Below the pieces are notes generated by a model. The model was given only the letters and a program-made list of their open reading frames with translations, was not told where the DNA came from and ran no database searches. DNA of 64,000 nt from Pycnopodia helianthoides (lineage: Eukaryota > Echinodermata > Asteroidea > Forcipulatida > Asteriidae). The DNA lies in contig CM063256.1 of assembly GCA_032158295.1 (NCBI GenBank), forward strand, positions 18,583,288 to 18,647,287, read 5' to 3'. Of this stretch, positions 22,801-35,240 are shown piece by piece. The position numbers and the translations under genes were made by a program. Within the stretch, counting starts at the first letter, position 1, and each line of letters starts with the position of its first letter.

Positions 22801-23696
22801 TCAAGCGATGCTATTTCGGAATACGCATGTACAAAGATTTTGAAAAAAACAAAACATTTTATTCTTGATTATATAATCAAGAGAAGGTTCTCCGTAGGTT
22901 GGATTTGGGATGGGGTGGAAAACTGCAATAAACGCCACTCACCAATAATGGTAATAATAAGGCCAACACTAAGGTGGGAAACATTTTTTTATGAATTTGT
23001 CATTATTTGAGCGTCACAGCTCTAATTTCCATCTTGTCAAATGACTCTTTGTAAGGAAATGTTTCCCCGCCTCGCCATTTTGAATTACTTCAAGTGTGGC
23101 AAACTATTTCAATAAATTCGACGTTTGTCACCAATTCGTTTTAGTTGCCGCACTTTGTCGTTCGTAATTCAGTCATTTTACTTTAGTGTGCCTTTACCAT
23201 TCACAAGTTGAATTTGTACTTTACTTGTTCTGAAGTGATGGAATCAAACCAAGATCATCAAGTCGCACATTAATTTGTCCATTCATAAACGTGAGCCCTG
23301 AGCAAGCTGCGCTTGTATGCGTTTCCATGTTGATTACATTTCATTTGAATCCTGTGTTTTGTCTTAACTGCAAAATTGTTCATGTGTTTTTTCTTTCATT
23401 ATTATCTCGCAACTTCGACCACAAATTGAGCTCAAATTTTCACAGGTTATGCATATGTTGAGATACACCAAGTGAGAAGACTTGTCTTTGACATTTACTA
23501 ATAGTGTCCATCCATCGTCCTTAATGTGAATTAAACTTTTCTGAGGACGTACGGCATCAGACTAACTAAGATTATGAATTAAATGTGATGCAGTTTCCTT
23601 AAGTCGAACAGCTTTTCTCGAAAATGACTAGCACAAAATGTTGGTGCAGGTTGTCGGAACATAGGGGTGTCGGAATATAGAGCAGTCACCGAGTAA

Positions 23697-25118
23697 CTAA
23701 TGTAGAATACGGCGGCAGATTCTTTGGCCACCAATCTGCATACCCCGCAAAACCATTTACTATTTCAGTAAAGAAAAGCATCTAGAATGGAGAAGCATTT
23801 AGGATTGAGTCCTTTAATCATACTAAGTGTTTTATCAGCTCTTTTGTTGTAAGGTAGGTAATGATTAAGTTCTTAGATTTTTGCTAATTGTTTGCAGAAC
23901 ATGAAATTATTTTTATTTGGACCAACATTCAAACAGTTTGTTGTGACTTACCTTAACTACTTAAATGCGGAGTTTTTACATGTACAAGCGTGATAAGGTG
24001 AAAATATAATATTCAGGGAAGCTCGTGGTTGGACGTCGAAAATGAATCATTGATTTGCTTCCCATCCTGCGTTGTCTGCAATATAGGTCTGACGAAATAT
24101 TTAATAGTCATGATCTGCATACCAGCATTATCCGAGCCCCGCAATGTTCTGCTGAAAATGTGCAAATCCGCGCCACGCTATAATGTAATTGTCGCCGCCA
24201 CCCCTTAAAAGTGTCCCGCTACGTTTAAATTGTTGTTTATTTTGAATGTTTTTCACCAATTGAAATTAACGGATGCCCATCACGTCCGCCATTAAACAAA
24301 AACAAACGAGCTGGACCGTTTCTAGATATGAACGCAGTACTGCAAGGCAAGGCGCTGGGGACGAGCGAACTGTCAAACAGCACAACGTGGGAACTAAAAT
24401 AGTCCACTCGGTGGGCCGATGTGGGTAGTGTTTCTATTTTATTGCGGACGGACGTATAAGCTGCTGTTTGGAAATAAGGATGTAATTTTTGTCTTTATCA
24501 ATAAAAACTAAAGCAAACTATTTGATGTGTAATTGCAATCGTTAGGGATTTCCAGCGGAGTAATAGAATATTGTGTTTCCTAGAGCGTTCCCTGACATAA
24601 AACAAACTATCCTCTAAAATAGATTTGTTTAAAAATATATATAAATACTGCTTCTAATGATAGATTTGCATTTTGAACACGAGATAAACGTTGTTACGTT
24701 GTTCTTAACTTTTAAGGGACACACCGGCTTTGTTGGGCTATTTGGGCTACAAAATAGACTAAAACATGATTCCAAAGGTTTTCCTGGAATGGAGAAGAAC
24801 GGTTCTTAAAATAAACAATAACACTTTGCAGTTTTCGAGCATTTTTTTTAGAAATACGAAGGTCACCCGATTTATCCAAACCAAAAAGTGGTTCGGATAA
24901 ATCACGTGATATTCGGAGTTAATTTTACAAGTAAAAAAACAAAACAAAATTTAAAGAAATAGTTTTAAAAAATTTTCATGAGTATTTTACAAAAAAAAGA
25001 CTATGTATTCAGATTATGGATACAAGTTGAGAAAAAATGATGACAAATTGAACGTAAGATTCGCATTCTGACAGTCCGTGCAACGGAAACGTGTTTTACG
25101 GTGCACCAGCGTGGGGAG
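23697..25118. other. Intergenic DNA, nothing identified
   Basis: No protein or repeat family recognised. A short palindrome (gtgttcgtgcttgtattgcacgaacacc) lies just outside, at 25212-25239. Confidence 0.4.
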
Positions 25119-26020
25119 CTAGCCGAAGCGTAAACCTTGGGGCATGTCCCGTACAGCTGGTGCCGTGTTTCGTGGGGCAGAGATAACAAAAAACAGAAGA
25201 AAAACAAAAAGGTGTTCGTGCTTGTATTGCACGAACACCTAATAAAACAAGTTCAAGCACTGCGGAGTAACTATTAACAGAACACATTTAAATCTCAATG
25301 AATATATCCTTACTCATTACTTTGTATCAATATGTAACTTATTTCTAATTGTCGAACCATGAGCAAATGTTGTTTTGATTTGGTTTATATTGTCGTGATC
25401 ATTTACAAGGTGTACTTATTTAGGTATGCATTTATTTATTTATTTATTTTATTTTACTTTTTTTTATTATTATTTTTTTTTAGCACAGTTTTCCCTGTCA
25501 TTGACAAAGATCAATGCAAAGCTTTCTGGTCTCATCGTGTTGTTGGAATATCAAATGTTGAAGGCCTAGGCTTATCTCGATTGCTTTGTCTCTCTTTTTT
25601 TATTATCCCATCATTAAATCTTATGGACAAACAAGGTATTTTGTTTGCAAACTTAATATTCTTATTCTCCAATTTATTTTCGGGAACAGAAATACTCTGT
25701 TATTTGCATGTCTGTGGTCATTTGTTTTACATGAAAACTGCCGGTCTTTTACCAGTCCTCCGGTAACAACAACCCCAAAAGAATATCTTTCAAGAAATTA
25801 AAAACTAACTTTACTTACCGTGTGATTCTCTGCGACAGGTTGACCTGAAACTGGAGAATGCCCTTTTCTGTAAAGCTGACAAGTTTTCTCCATCAGCTGC
25901 AGAGATCAAAGTAGAACACATTTCTCCCTTCAGGGGCAGGACGTAGAAAATCACGGCCAAAGTGAGTGCCAGAATTAGGGAAACAATACCACGCGACATT
26001 TTCTTCACTATCACATCCAT
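25119..26020 (-). CDS. Possible small secreted-peptide gene, two exons
   Basis: Exon 1 runs 26020-25819: ATG in good context (A at -3, G at +4), a second in-frame ATG at 25999, then a hydrophobic segment (GIVSLILALTLAVIFYVLP) like a signal peptide, then dibasic sites LQKR and CRR. It ends at a consensus donor GTAAGT (25818-25813). The first AG after a strong pyrimidine tract is at 25158-25157. Joining there in phase gives 12 more codons ending QGLRFG, then TAG at 25121-25119. A terminal Gly after RF, behind dibasic sites, is how amidated RFamide peptides are encoded. The joined product is only ~80 residues. I do not recognise the family; both the splice and the peptide role are inferences, and chance is possible. 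Confidence 0.35.
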
Positions 26021-26140
26021 GCTTGGTAGAACTTCTAGAAGTCGCCGAGACCGAATATATTGATTAAACAGTACAAGTAGAAACGTGCTAGCCGTTTCTT
26101 GTTCTGGTAATTTTGAGGTAGCTGCGTTTTCAGTCACTCC

Positions 26141-26146
26141 TTTATA
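26141..26146 (-). promoter_or_regulatory. Candidate TATA box
   Basis: TATAAA on the minus strand (tgtttataaagg), about 120 bases upstream of the ATG at 26020. It would suit transcription starting near 26115. No experimental support. Confidence 0.4.
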
Positions 26147-26224
26147 AACAGCACGACGAATGTTTTCAGAGTGCGGTGCCCATGGCAACCGTAATCGGAC
26201 ATGACGAGAGCACGATTTGTGCAA

Positions 26225-27685
26225 AGGGCTGCTGTTTTTTCCAAAGACAGTTCTATTATCTAATTGCTATAGAACTTTGCATAATTGTATATTTTGGAAT
26301 AATCAATAACATTACATTATATTTTAAGTAATGTGGTCACTGTTCGAGACGCTATAGTAGTTGGTTTATCAAATTTCGGTTTCAAATCTATATTTGTTGT
26401 GCCATTCCACTTAAGTTACAATGATGAGGCCTGGTTGGCGAATCTATGGTAGCTTTTGGCATGGACAATTTGAAGTTTGACATAGGTTGAACCCCTAAAT
26501 ACGGGCAAAAAACAACAACATCCAAGATAGCCGCCGCATACTGTGGCTCCTTGAGTTCCCACAATGCATTTAACACTATTTAGACACACATCACCTTGGA
26601 AAAACAAAACAAAACAAGTGAAAATGTTGTTGAAAAAGAAAAATAGGAAAAAACATGATTCAAAAAATATTCAAACTGTTTGACCGACATTAAAACTAAA
26701 ATGTAGATATGGAAAGTGTACAACACTGAGGAAGGTTTTCTTCAGTTACTTTGTCCTCAAGCAACCAATGCCTACAAGAACCATACTCTGGTCTTTTACA
26801 GTATATTAAAATGGGTATAAATCATTAATTAATTACGTTGTATAAGGCCTAACAAACGCTTGCCATAGTGAATGGTTTGGTTATAAACCAATATGAACAC
26901 AGTGCATCTATAGTTCTTTGCCTTGATAACATATTGAGCAATGCTCAGTCATAACAAAGAAAGTCAGAACAATTTGCTTATTGGAGCTTAGATGTTATAC
27001 AAACAAGTATTTTAATAAGGAATATCAAGCATTTCAAAGATATTTTGAAGGCATATGTATTGATCGAAGAAGGATGAGAAATTCAAGATTAATCTCTTAA
27101 TTCTTGTTTTGTCCAAGTGGTGGAAAAACAGGTTTTGGTCGCTACTTTAGTAGCGCTTTAAATGTAGATACTCAAAACATCAGTCCAATCTGATATATAC
27201 ATCCTTCCATTAAAATGTTGTGTCTTTTGGCAACAATGTTGCAAAAAATCAATGGACTACCGAATTGTGAAATGCCGACGTAATATTAATCCAACAGATT
27301 TATAATGACGTTGATCTGTTGTGTGTCATGATGGCTCTGCTCTGACTAACTTACTTTTAAAAGTATATATAAAGTTGAAATATATAAAGTCATTAGGTAG
27401 GTACTGAGAGTGTCATTATCAGAAGAAAGATCTTGTAGATTAATACAACATTTCAATCCAACCCATTACAAGCTAAGCAAATCAAGTTGTTTTCTTCAAT
27501 TAATTTGTCGTCATGCCTAGTTACCAATGCCTACAATAACCATAGTCTGGTCTTGTGCAGTATATTGAAATGGGTATGAATCATTAAGTGTATACTTTGT
27601 ATAACGCTCACCATAATGCTAAAATAAATTTATATCTCCAGGGGTTACCAAATGGTGGAAATATCATCATTTCAACAAACTTTCA
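26225..27685. repeat. Intergenic DNA with a ~150-bp direct repeat pair
   Basis: 26730-26880 and 27480-27620 are imperfect direct repeats, sharing accaatgcctacaa, catactctggtctt / catagtctggtctt and cagtatattaaaatgggtat. They lie 740 bp apart. No gene is seen. Confidence 0.6.
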
Positions 27686-27689
27686 AAAA

Positions 27690-27972
27690 TGTGGATCTTA
27701 TTTTTAGTCCGTTTACCCCTCAGCCAATTAGGCTAAAGGGGTTTTGCCAGAATTACCTGCGACGTCCGTCCGTCCGTGCAATGGGTTATTTATGTGCATT
27801 ACACAACACACGGGACCTGCGGTTTTCCATCTCATCCGAAGGGAAAAGCAACGATGGTTAAGTGTTTTGCTCAATGACACAAGTGTTACAATCATGACTC
27901 GAACTCACACTCTACTGATCAGACACACCAAAGCTTGAGTCTGTTGTTCTTTTCCGCTCGGCCACGTCACGC
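27690..27972 (-). mobile_element. tRNA-derived SINE (Leu/Ser-type head)
   Basis: On the minus strand it starts with ggccgagcgg (A box) and has gagttcgagtc (B box), then acacttgtgtcattgagcaa and catctcatccgaaggg-type body sequence. This matches a SINE layout common in echinoderms and related phyla. The B box is imperfect, so it is an old copy. Confidence 0.8.
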
Positions 27973-28388
27973 ATAGACATAATTTATGGTTTCCGAACAG
28001 TAATCTTCAGTTGGAAGTGACATTTGTATTTGTAACTTAGATTTAGCGTTACCCATGGGGACATGAAAATTGGGGTTGTTAGGAGGTGAAAAAGTCAAAG
28101 GTCAAGAGCAGAATGGTGAGATATTGACTAAGCAAATGTCTGCCCTGGCAACAATTTTGTTCTCCATGTTTGCTAGTTTGGGGCCAATGATCATCAACTA
28201 AAAAGTATGAAGGAAAACAATGTTCTTATTGTAGCCAACATTATCAAAAGATCATTGATGTTTAAGATCCCTTATTAGTTGTTCATTCCTTATTCCTTTT
28301 ACAAAATGTCGGCTAGGACTCTGGCTCCGGCTTGGGCTCATTCATCAATTTTGGAGCAGTGTACACTCTGCAGAGTGTTTCCAACATC

Positions 28389-28460
28389 AAACGGAGCCCG
28401 GGGCCTGAGCCCGGAGCCGGAGCCGGAGCCGGGGTCAGAGCCGGAGCCAGAGCCGGAACC
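28389..28460. repeat. (GGAGCC)n hexanucleotide tract
   Basis: Imperfect ggagcc units. An open frame coding Glu-Pro repeats runs through it (28279-28524), but this follows from the repeat and is not evidence of a gene. Confidence 0.85.
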
Positions 28461-28981
28461 CAAGGTGAGGTTTGGAAAAAGCCTTTCAATTGAATCCCTA
28501 TATTACATTTTGGAGCGTCACTGAGAGCTCAATGAACCGTATAGTATGGTCCCTTTAGTGCGGGAGCCCAGCAAGGTTTAATGAACGGGTTTGAAGTGTG
28601 AGATTATGTAGCACCCATTGAGGGAACTTCAAAATGTGAATTCTTAAGTACACCGAGAGTGGTGCGTTGGGAAGGGTAGCCCCCTAAACTCACACAGAAA
28701 CAATTATTTAATCACAATTGTGAGTGCAATATCAATTTCTTCGTGGATTGAAAGGCTATGGTCCACTGACTAAGCTTTCAATATATAAGAAAATCAATAT
28801 TGGTGCTAAGTCTAACTTAGAAGACCCATAATTAGCACCAATAAGACGTTTAATCAAAACTGTGAGTGCGTTGAAGAAACATGTGTCTTTGTGTACACTC
28901 TTAAAACTCCCGGGTCAAAATTTTGACCATTCCTTCTGGTCAAATTGTTTTGACCCTTTTCTGGGTCAAAATTTGGGTTCA

Positions 28982-29058
28982 TGACGTCATGCAATGTTCT
29001 GATTGGATAAAAAAAGACACGTGATGGAGCAACTATTGCTTCGAACTGCGCCATTTTG
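28982..29058. promoter_or_regulatory. Promoter-like cluster inside the 3.2-kb element
   Basis: Within 77 bases: TGACGTCA (28982-28989, CRE), ATTGG (29002-29006, inverted CCAAT), CACGTG (29018-29023, E-box) and CGCCATTTTG (29049-29058, YY1-like). The density looks like a metazoan promoter, but only sequence supports it. Confidence 0.4.
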
Positions 29059-29139
29059 TTTGCAAGGGCTTCGTCGTCGGCACTTAGCAGAAGTCGTCAA
29101 AGATTCATTGAAGACTAGTGGGGGCTGCCTATTTATGTG

Positions 29140-31840
29140 GTAGTAGATGAAGTTAAGCTAACGCTACAAAGTACAATTTCATTAGGTTTATTTTTCATAA
29201 AATGTGAGTGTGTGTGTGTGTGTGTTTGTGGTCCCATTTCACGAGTTACGTTTTGTCACCGATTGGACTGGGAGGCCCTCAAAGCAAACCCCGGTCCCAC
29301 CGTGTACGTACGTAGGCCAATGCACTTTGCTTCCGACAACAACCAGCAAGTCCAGAAGGGCTGGTTGTCGGGAGTACATGTACGACATGTACAGTATTAC
29401 TAAAGTACATGTATTACACGTACTACAATGGCTACCTTGTGATGGCTGTCTTGCATTGCCTGAGTTAGGATCGCTTTGTACATCCAGCATTCACCCATTT
29501 TTAACTTGTTGTTTAGTGTACAATAAATTATCTTGCTCGCCAATTGATAGGAATCCGAGTGAGTGTGGTACTTGGAATTTGATACAACTACTAACAATAA
29601 CATTATGTTGGTTCTGTTGTCTATGTTTAAAGACTGTAAACTGTACACAATTTGGGGTTGAACAAATAAATAGTAGGGGCCTAATGGAAAAGAACATGGA
29701 ATACAACAAATAAATCAGAAGTTGTGCACTGTGTATATTCAGAGCACAATCTCCCCATCATCATACGTGATTCTCCAACTCTGAACACTTTCTAAGCTAG
29801 ATTAAAGACTTAGTACCTATTTAATTCAACTTCATGATTGCTTTCTTTGATATAAGCTATTTGTTTATTTATATATATGATCTTTTGTAAAGCGCTTAGA
29901 AACACTTTGTATAAAGCGCTATACAAATGTTGTTTATTAGTTATTATTATTAATCAATGTTCTGCCGAGAAGTGTTGTTGATACATTAATGATGGATTTA
30001 GAACATAACAAAATCAACTGAATTTTATTCACTTAGACTCAAGCAAGGAAATGCTTGTGTTTGCCGTATACTTCTTTTAAAATTGAAATTGTTTTCACTG
30101 TTTTAGAAAGAGGCATGGACCTGGTGAGAGTTTTTCTTCTTCTGGATGTGCATCAAGTCTCTGGAAGTAGCTTTACCCACATGGATATCCGGCACCATGG
30201 ATGAAGATTTTCAGGAGTTTGAAACTGTTTGAGGTGGCCAAGAACACAACTAAAACGATGAGGTATGTTGAATATGTTCATGTGTTAGTGGCATAAACAA
30301 ATTTAAACAACCATTTTGTGATGTGCTCCCATCCCCCACCCCCATACATTTTAAATACAAGCACAGTTAATGTAAAACAATGTTTTTTGCAACTTCCATG
30401 TTTAGCAGTTTTATTAATTTTGCTAAGAAAAAGGTTGAAATACTAGTGGTCAAGTTAACAAAGATTGAAATTAAGAGTCACTTAGGTTTGACTAGAGGTG
30501 GGGCCATTGTTCATGACATCGGAATGTGTGTGCTAGGGGCCTATGTAATGGGGTTGAACCTATTGCTTCATGGTTGAACCAAGAGGATATGGAAGCCAGC
30601 TGTTGGCAAAGTAATAAACAATCCAAACAACTAATACCTTCATTTTCTTGCATGCAAAGATCAGTTTATTGATTCCTTTGTCACTAAAGAGAGTCAAGGG
30701 TGTAAAATTCAGTAGGTGTCAGAACCAGCAAATCTTAATTTTGTTTTTACTTGACAAAATTAGTTGGTGTACAGCACACGTATTTCGTTCCAAAATTGCT
30801 TAACCAAAATATTAATTTTGACAGGTATAATTTACTTAATTTTTTTCCCATTTCTTCTTCTATCAATCCAGATTGGTGCGAGTATTTCATCTTGTCTTGA
30901 GAATGTAAAAGCTGAACAGGCATTTTTATTAGCTGCTAGGTAATAAGCCCAGAACAGGTATTTTTAATCCATGAAAAGCAAGCAGTCACTCTTGACTCTT
31001 TACTCAAATAAGTTGATTTATATGTGTTTTAATCTTGTTTATGTCTTGGGAATTTCGTTCAGAAGGTGGCATAGCAACTTGGGGAAGGGAAGAGTAAAAC
31101 TGAACGGTCAGGGTATGGGTAAATCATTAACTGCTTCTGAACAATAAGCAAATAAGTGTTTATAATTCAAGCTAAAACAAAACAAAGGTTGTACTAATTA
31201 TAGCCAACTACTGCACAGCTTTGGATTGAAATAAACAAACTAGCTGTACATAAAGCTATGTTATCAGGTATCCTTAGAAACTATAACAATTTCTGAAATG
31301 TTGTTCTTTTGTAAAAAACATAAAAGTCCTTTTTGGGGGGAGGGGGGAGGGGTTCCGATGTGATTATTTTCTTCATGTTTTTTTTTTTTTTAACTTTTGT
31401 TATCAAACTGTGTTTTAAAATGAAAATGTATTATTTTTTTTTTTTTTTTACAATTGTTATACCTGTATGATTCCTTCTTCCAAATGCCAAATAAAATAAT
31501 ACATTTAATTGAGAGTATGATAACCACTTGTTAATTGTTTTCTTCATTTAACAGTTTTCTTTGAATTCTTCTGCGTTGAAGGCTGCACAGAAAAAGGTAA
31601 GCATGTGTTCCTTATAAACAGAAGCGCTCCTCTATGGCAAGTACAATTTGAAACTTTACACAGTGGAAATGTAATGTGGTGGAGTTCAGGATGTCACCAT
31701 TACTGTTGTAATCACTAGAGTGTTGGACAGGTTGCCACAGGTAAGACTTCTCAATACATGGATCGCATGCTTATCTCATCTGACATGGCTCAAAATTACC
31801 TGAAAGCCAGGTCAGTTCAAATGACGAAGGTTCTGGGTTA
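29140..31840. other. Interior of the 3.2-kb element, no protein recognised
   Basis: Contains a (TG)n tract near 29207, a tail-like sequence (gtaaagcgcttagaaacac) at 29888 resembling a LINE/SINE 3' end, and candidate short exons ending at gtatgt (30262) and gtaagc (31596). A non-coding spliced transcript is possible. Confidence 0.3.
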
Positions 31841-32312
31841 ACAATTTTGACCCGGCTTTCCGGGTCACTTTGACCCGGATTTGGTTATGTCATATTGAAC
31901 CCGGATTCCGGGTCACAATGTTTTGACCCGGTACCCGGGTCATTTGTATTGACCCGGCTTCCGGGTCAACATGAAACAGTGACCCGGAACCCGGGTCAGT
32001 AAAAATGACCCAGGTTCTGGGTCAAATTTTTTTTGACCCGGATTTGGTCATGTCATATTGAACCCGGATACCGGGTCAAATTTGACCCCGGAGTTTTTAA
32101 AGTGTACCTTACACTTTGCAGACTCAAAGCATCTTCTTAAGAAAATGCTAAGTGGTGCCATAATAATTTGCTTAAGAAAGGGTCAACGGTCAACATAGGT
32201 CAACGATTCACTCTAATCAAAAATTTGAGTGCAAGCAGAATGTATTCATGGATTGAAAGGCTATGGTTCAATGAATGAGATTTCCATATTTAAGAAAAGC
32301 GAAGTTTATTAA

Positions 32313-32926
32313 CCCTCTAGCCACTGGACCGCCAAGCCGCTCAAAGCGGTACACTGGTAGGAGAAATCGCTCACCAGCTTGTGTGTAGTTGGATAAATAA
32401 AAGTAACATCAAAATGAACTAGGTCAAGTCAATAGCAATCATTTTTAATTTCCCCTTTTGCCTTGCTAAATGTTAACGCTAATGATGATGAATAATTGTG
32501 GCTCTCATCAACACCGCGCTCATTTGTAACCAATAACTAAATTTTCCTTCACCATAATGATACTGTAGAAAAACTATTGCCTTAGCAATTAGTCAATATG
32601 AGCATTTGATGCCAGGTAAAAAAAACCTTCACAAGGGTATATTGTCTGTTGCAACTAAAAATAACCGCAATACAATTTACCGGTAGCCGTTAACGGGAGG
32701 CACTCATTGTTCAGGGACTTATCACATCCCGAATTGAAGTAAGCTGCAATTATCAAATGACAATATTAATGAAAACGTCGAAACATTCTTTCCGTAATAA
32801 GGCCTAATCAGCCTTGGCTATCTTTAAAAATTTGAACCACAATTCTAGCAATTTTTTGCTAGAGTTTTGGAAACTAAAAAAAAAAAAAAAAAATCAGCAA
32901 ATTCGGCCGGTGCAGGGAATAGAGGG
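32313..32926 (+). mobile_element. piggyBac-like MITE, 614 bp
   Basis: Bounded by TTAA at 32309-32312 and 32927-32930, with ends CCCTCTAGCCACTGGACC and, inverted, ggtgcagggaatagaggg. TTAA target plus CCC start is typical of piggyBac-type elements. Related copies are at 36023 and, reversed, 3293. Confidence 0.85.
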
Positions 32927-33382
32927 TTAAAACCCTCCGAGCAGCCACAGAAACAATGTACATGCTTGATCCACTGGGTGCGGTCGAGAGGCAAATTGTG
33001 TTGCGGGTGAATAACTGTGTTTGGGGGCACAATTCTTGTTCTAATGGTCTGAACAGATGAAAAGATGTTCCCTGGACCCACACACCAAAGATTGAAGCAT
33101 TCTGAAAATGTACACATTGGTTCACTACTAATTTTCAAAACAGTATATTAAGTTTTTTATTGCACAAAATTAGGGGGGCAATATGATTTTTGTGTTTACG
33201 TTATAATGGGACCCAGCTTTCCCACACTACTTGTCAATCTTTGAGTTAGCTCATTCATAAATTACTGCAGTATATGAACGAGGGGTGTTTAAGGGTAGTC
33301 CCCAAAAATAATCATCGGAATTGATCCACACATGTTTACAGTTATTAAACAAAGTATGAAGCTGGTCCTGCCAACTCCGTGG

Positions 33383-33745
33383 CTGCTCGGAGGGTCCAAA
33401 AGCCTCGGGTCCTCGAGTTGTTTATAGCATCGGATCCAAGTTCTGGTGGTCGAGTCATCGGGGTGTGGGTTCGAATCCCGGTCGTGACACTTGTGTCCTT
33501 GAGCAAGATGCTTTACTATAATTGCTCATTTTCACCCAGGGGTATAATGGGTACCTGCGAGGATAGAGGTTGATATTGTGTATGAAAAAGCCTTCGGTGC
33601 GCCAAGGCACCACGGGGCTGTTATTTTCCACTGGGAGCTGGGAAAGATTACAGGAATGCTATTGGCCCAATGACCAGGGCACTAATGTAAAGCGCATTGA
33701 TACTTTATTAAGAAATGCGCTATATAAGAACTAGTTATTATCATT
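33383..33745 (+). mobile_element. tRNA-derived SINE with 3' tail
   Basis: The B box gtgggttcgaatcccgg is at 33466-33482, followed by acacttgtgtccttgagcaa, tgggtacctgcgagg, ctattggcccaatgaccagg and the tail gcgctatataagaactagtt with TTAT repeats. The A-box side is degraded. 33380-33397 is also the inverted match of 32932-32950. Confidence 0.85.
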
Positions 33746-34770
33746 TTTGACCTACTTTTCTGTTACTGGTCCCCCCACCCCCTACTGTATTATATGTTTA
33801 TAACCTTGCCAGCTAACATGGGGAGACTCCGGAAGGCACTTTTTTTCCTTTTTTTAATTACTGAAAAATGTTTGGGCCAATTCCGCTGAAACTACATGGA
33901 ATCCTCAATGAAACCCTCTAGTTTGACATTCTAAAGTCACTTTTAACATTGCGCGCTATACAGGTCAGGCAAATTGTGGAATTGCCTGGACTCCAGCCAA
34001 ACCTTATTCATTTGTGTAGAAAGTATAAGCCCATTGTAGTGTGTGCAGATCTAATCTCCTTGAGTTTTTTGCTGCCAGGCTAGCAAAGCTCAATGCTATG
34101 AGTCATCCTAGTCTAGTGACAGGTTGTAAATAAACAGCGGTTCCCACTGGTGCTGTCTTCCACTGTTTTATGTCCATGTTTCAGACGACTGTTTGATATA
34201 CTGCTCTTATTGTATGGCAGTTACTGTACATTAAGAAATCGTGTAGGCCCTACTGTACTTATAAAAAGTGGCAGTTACTGTTAAAAAAATCATGTGAACC
34301 AACCTATAAATTGCCTGAATGCTTCAATCCTTTTTAGGTGTGTCCAGGGGGACCTCCATTCATCTATATAGACCCTTAGAAAAGGGATTGTGTCATCCAA
34401 ACAATGTTATATACGCGTAATAGAAACTGCCTTCGTGTGAGCTCCCCCTTTGCTGCATGTGTACATTTAAGGGGGGGGGGTGCTGCTCGCAAGGTTTTAA
34501 GCTGATGTTTTGTTGCGTTTTTATTCCATGACAAGGCCTGTTTTTTTTTGTTTTAACGTGCCTCCACATTTGTTTATATCGATTGTATTTTTATTTTTCC
34601 TGTTGATAAGATGTGAAAAAAAATGTTGCTTTAAATTGAGCTGAATTGAATCTAATTATCATAATCACTACCAGATAGATATACGTTTGTGCTGTGTGTG
34701 CATAAATGAACATCGGATGGACTTAAGAAAAACTGCATGAAAACACGACATGAAACTGCATAAAATGAAC
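33746..34770. other. Intergenic DNA, nothing identified
   Basis: No repeat family or protein recognised beyond homopolymer runs. Confidence 0.4.
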
Positions 34771-34774
34771 GTAC

Positions 34775-34945
34775 AAATATTAGTTCGTTCCCTCGAAGTA
34801 TTATTTCATATATATTGTTTTTCCCTTGAAATATTACTTCGCTCATTATTTCGAGGGAACGAAACAATATTTCAAGGCAACGAAATAATATTTATAGGGA
34901 ACAAAAATATATTCCGGGGGAAGAAATAAGTTTTGTTCGAGGGAA
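34775..34945. repeat. TTCGTTCCCTCGAAAT-type palindromic array
   Basis: Units in both orientations, as in 13381-13730 and 16556-16615, but diverged. It directly precedes the Harbinger-like MITE. Confidence 0.8.
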
Positions 34946-34986
34946 AGAAAACCTGACCTAGACTTTTGTGTACCGGCTTTCAGTAA

Positions 34987-35240
34987 GGCCTGCGCTAAAC
35001 GTCGCACGTTTGTCGTGTCGAACTCAGACAGTTGTAAAATTAGGAATTAAATTCGACAAAAGAGTGACGTTTAGCGCAAACCATTTATTTAAGTTCGGCA
35101 CTGCCGTGTAGCACGGCAAGCCCTGCCGTGCTACACGGTAGCGGCACGACACGGTGACAAACGTCGCGCTCTTGCCGTGTCGAATCGAACTGAAAACATT
35201 TGAGTTCGGCTCGGCAAAAGTGCGACGTTTAGCGCAGGCC
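34987..35240 (+). mobile_element. Harbinger-like MITE, intact (copy 2)
   Basis: 254 bp, with ends GGCCTGCGCTAAACGTCGCA inverted at the other side and TAA duplicated on both flanks (34984-34986, 35241-35243). It contains a central palindrome built on gccgtgtagcacggc and gccgtgctacacgg. A 3-bp TWA duplication is the mark of PIF/Harbinger. It is nearly identical to copy 3 at 44461. Confidence 0.92.

Larger units (their letters stand above)
22425..23696. mobile_element. ~1.27-kb non-autonomous element with inverted ends
   Basis: gagtaactggttac followed by cccctatattccgac (22425-22455) is matched in reverse by gtcggaatatagagcagtcac and cgagtaac (about 23668-23696), next to gtcggaacataggggt. It contains a 17-bp minisatellite, a truncated Harbinger-like MITE and, at about 23385-23540, one arm of the AAAGGCAGTGGACAC-type MITE. 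No coding sequence. Confidence 0.7.
28893..32107. mobile_element. 3.2-kb element with GGGTCA-rich inverted ends
   Basis: The left end GTACACTCTTAAAACTCC, then cgggtcaaaattttgacc, is matched in reverse by gggtcaaatttgacc, ccggagtttttaaagtgtac at the right end. The right end carries a long run of gggtca/tgaccc half-palindromes (31845-32090). The interior has promoter-like sites near 28982 and several possible splice junctions (for example cag/gtaaga at 31740). No transposase is recognised. The target duplication is unclear. Confidence 0.7.

Noticed and set aside
28279..28524. 81-codon frame with Glu-Pro repeats
   Set aside because: Explained by the (GGAGCC)n tract; no flanking domain.
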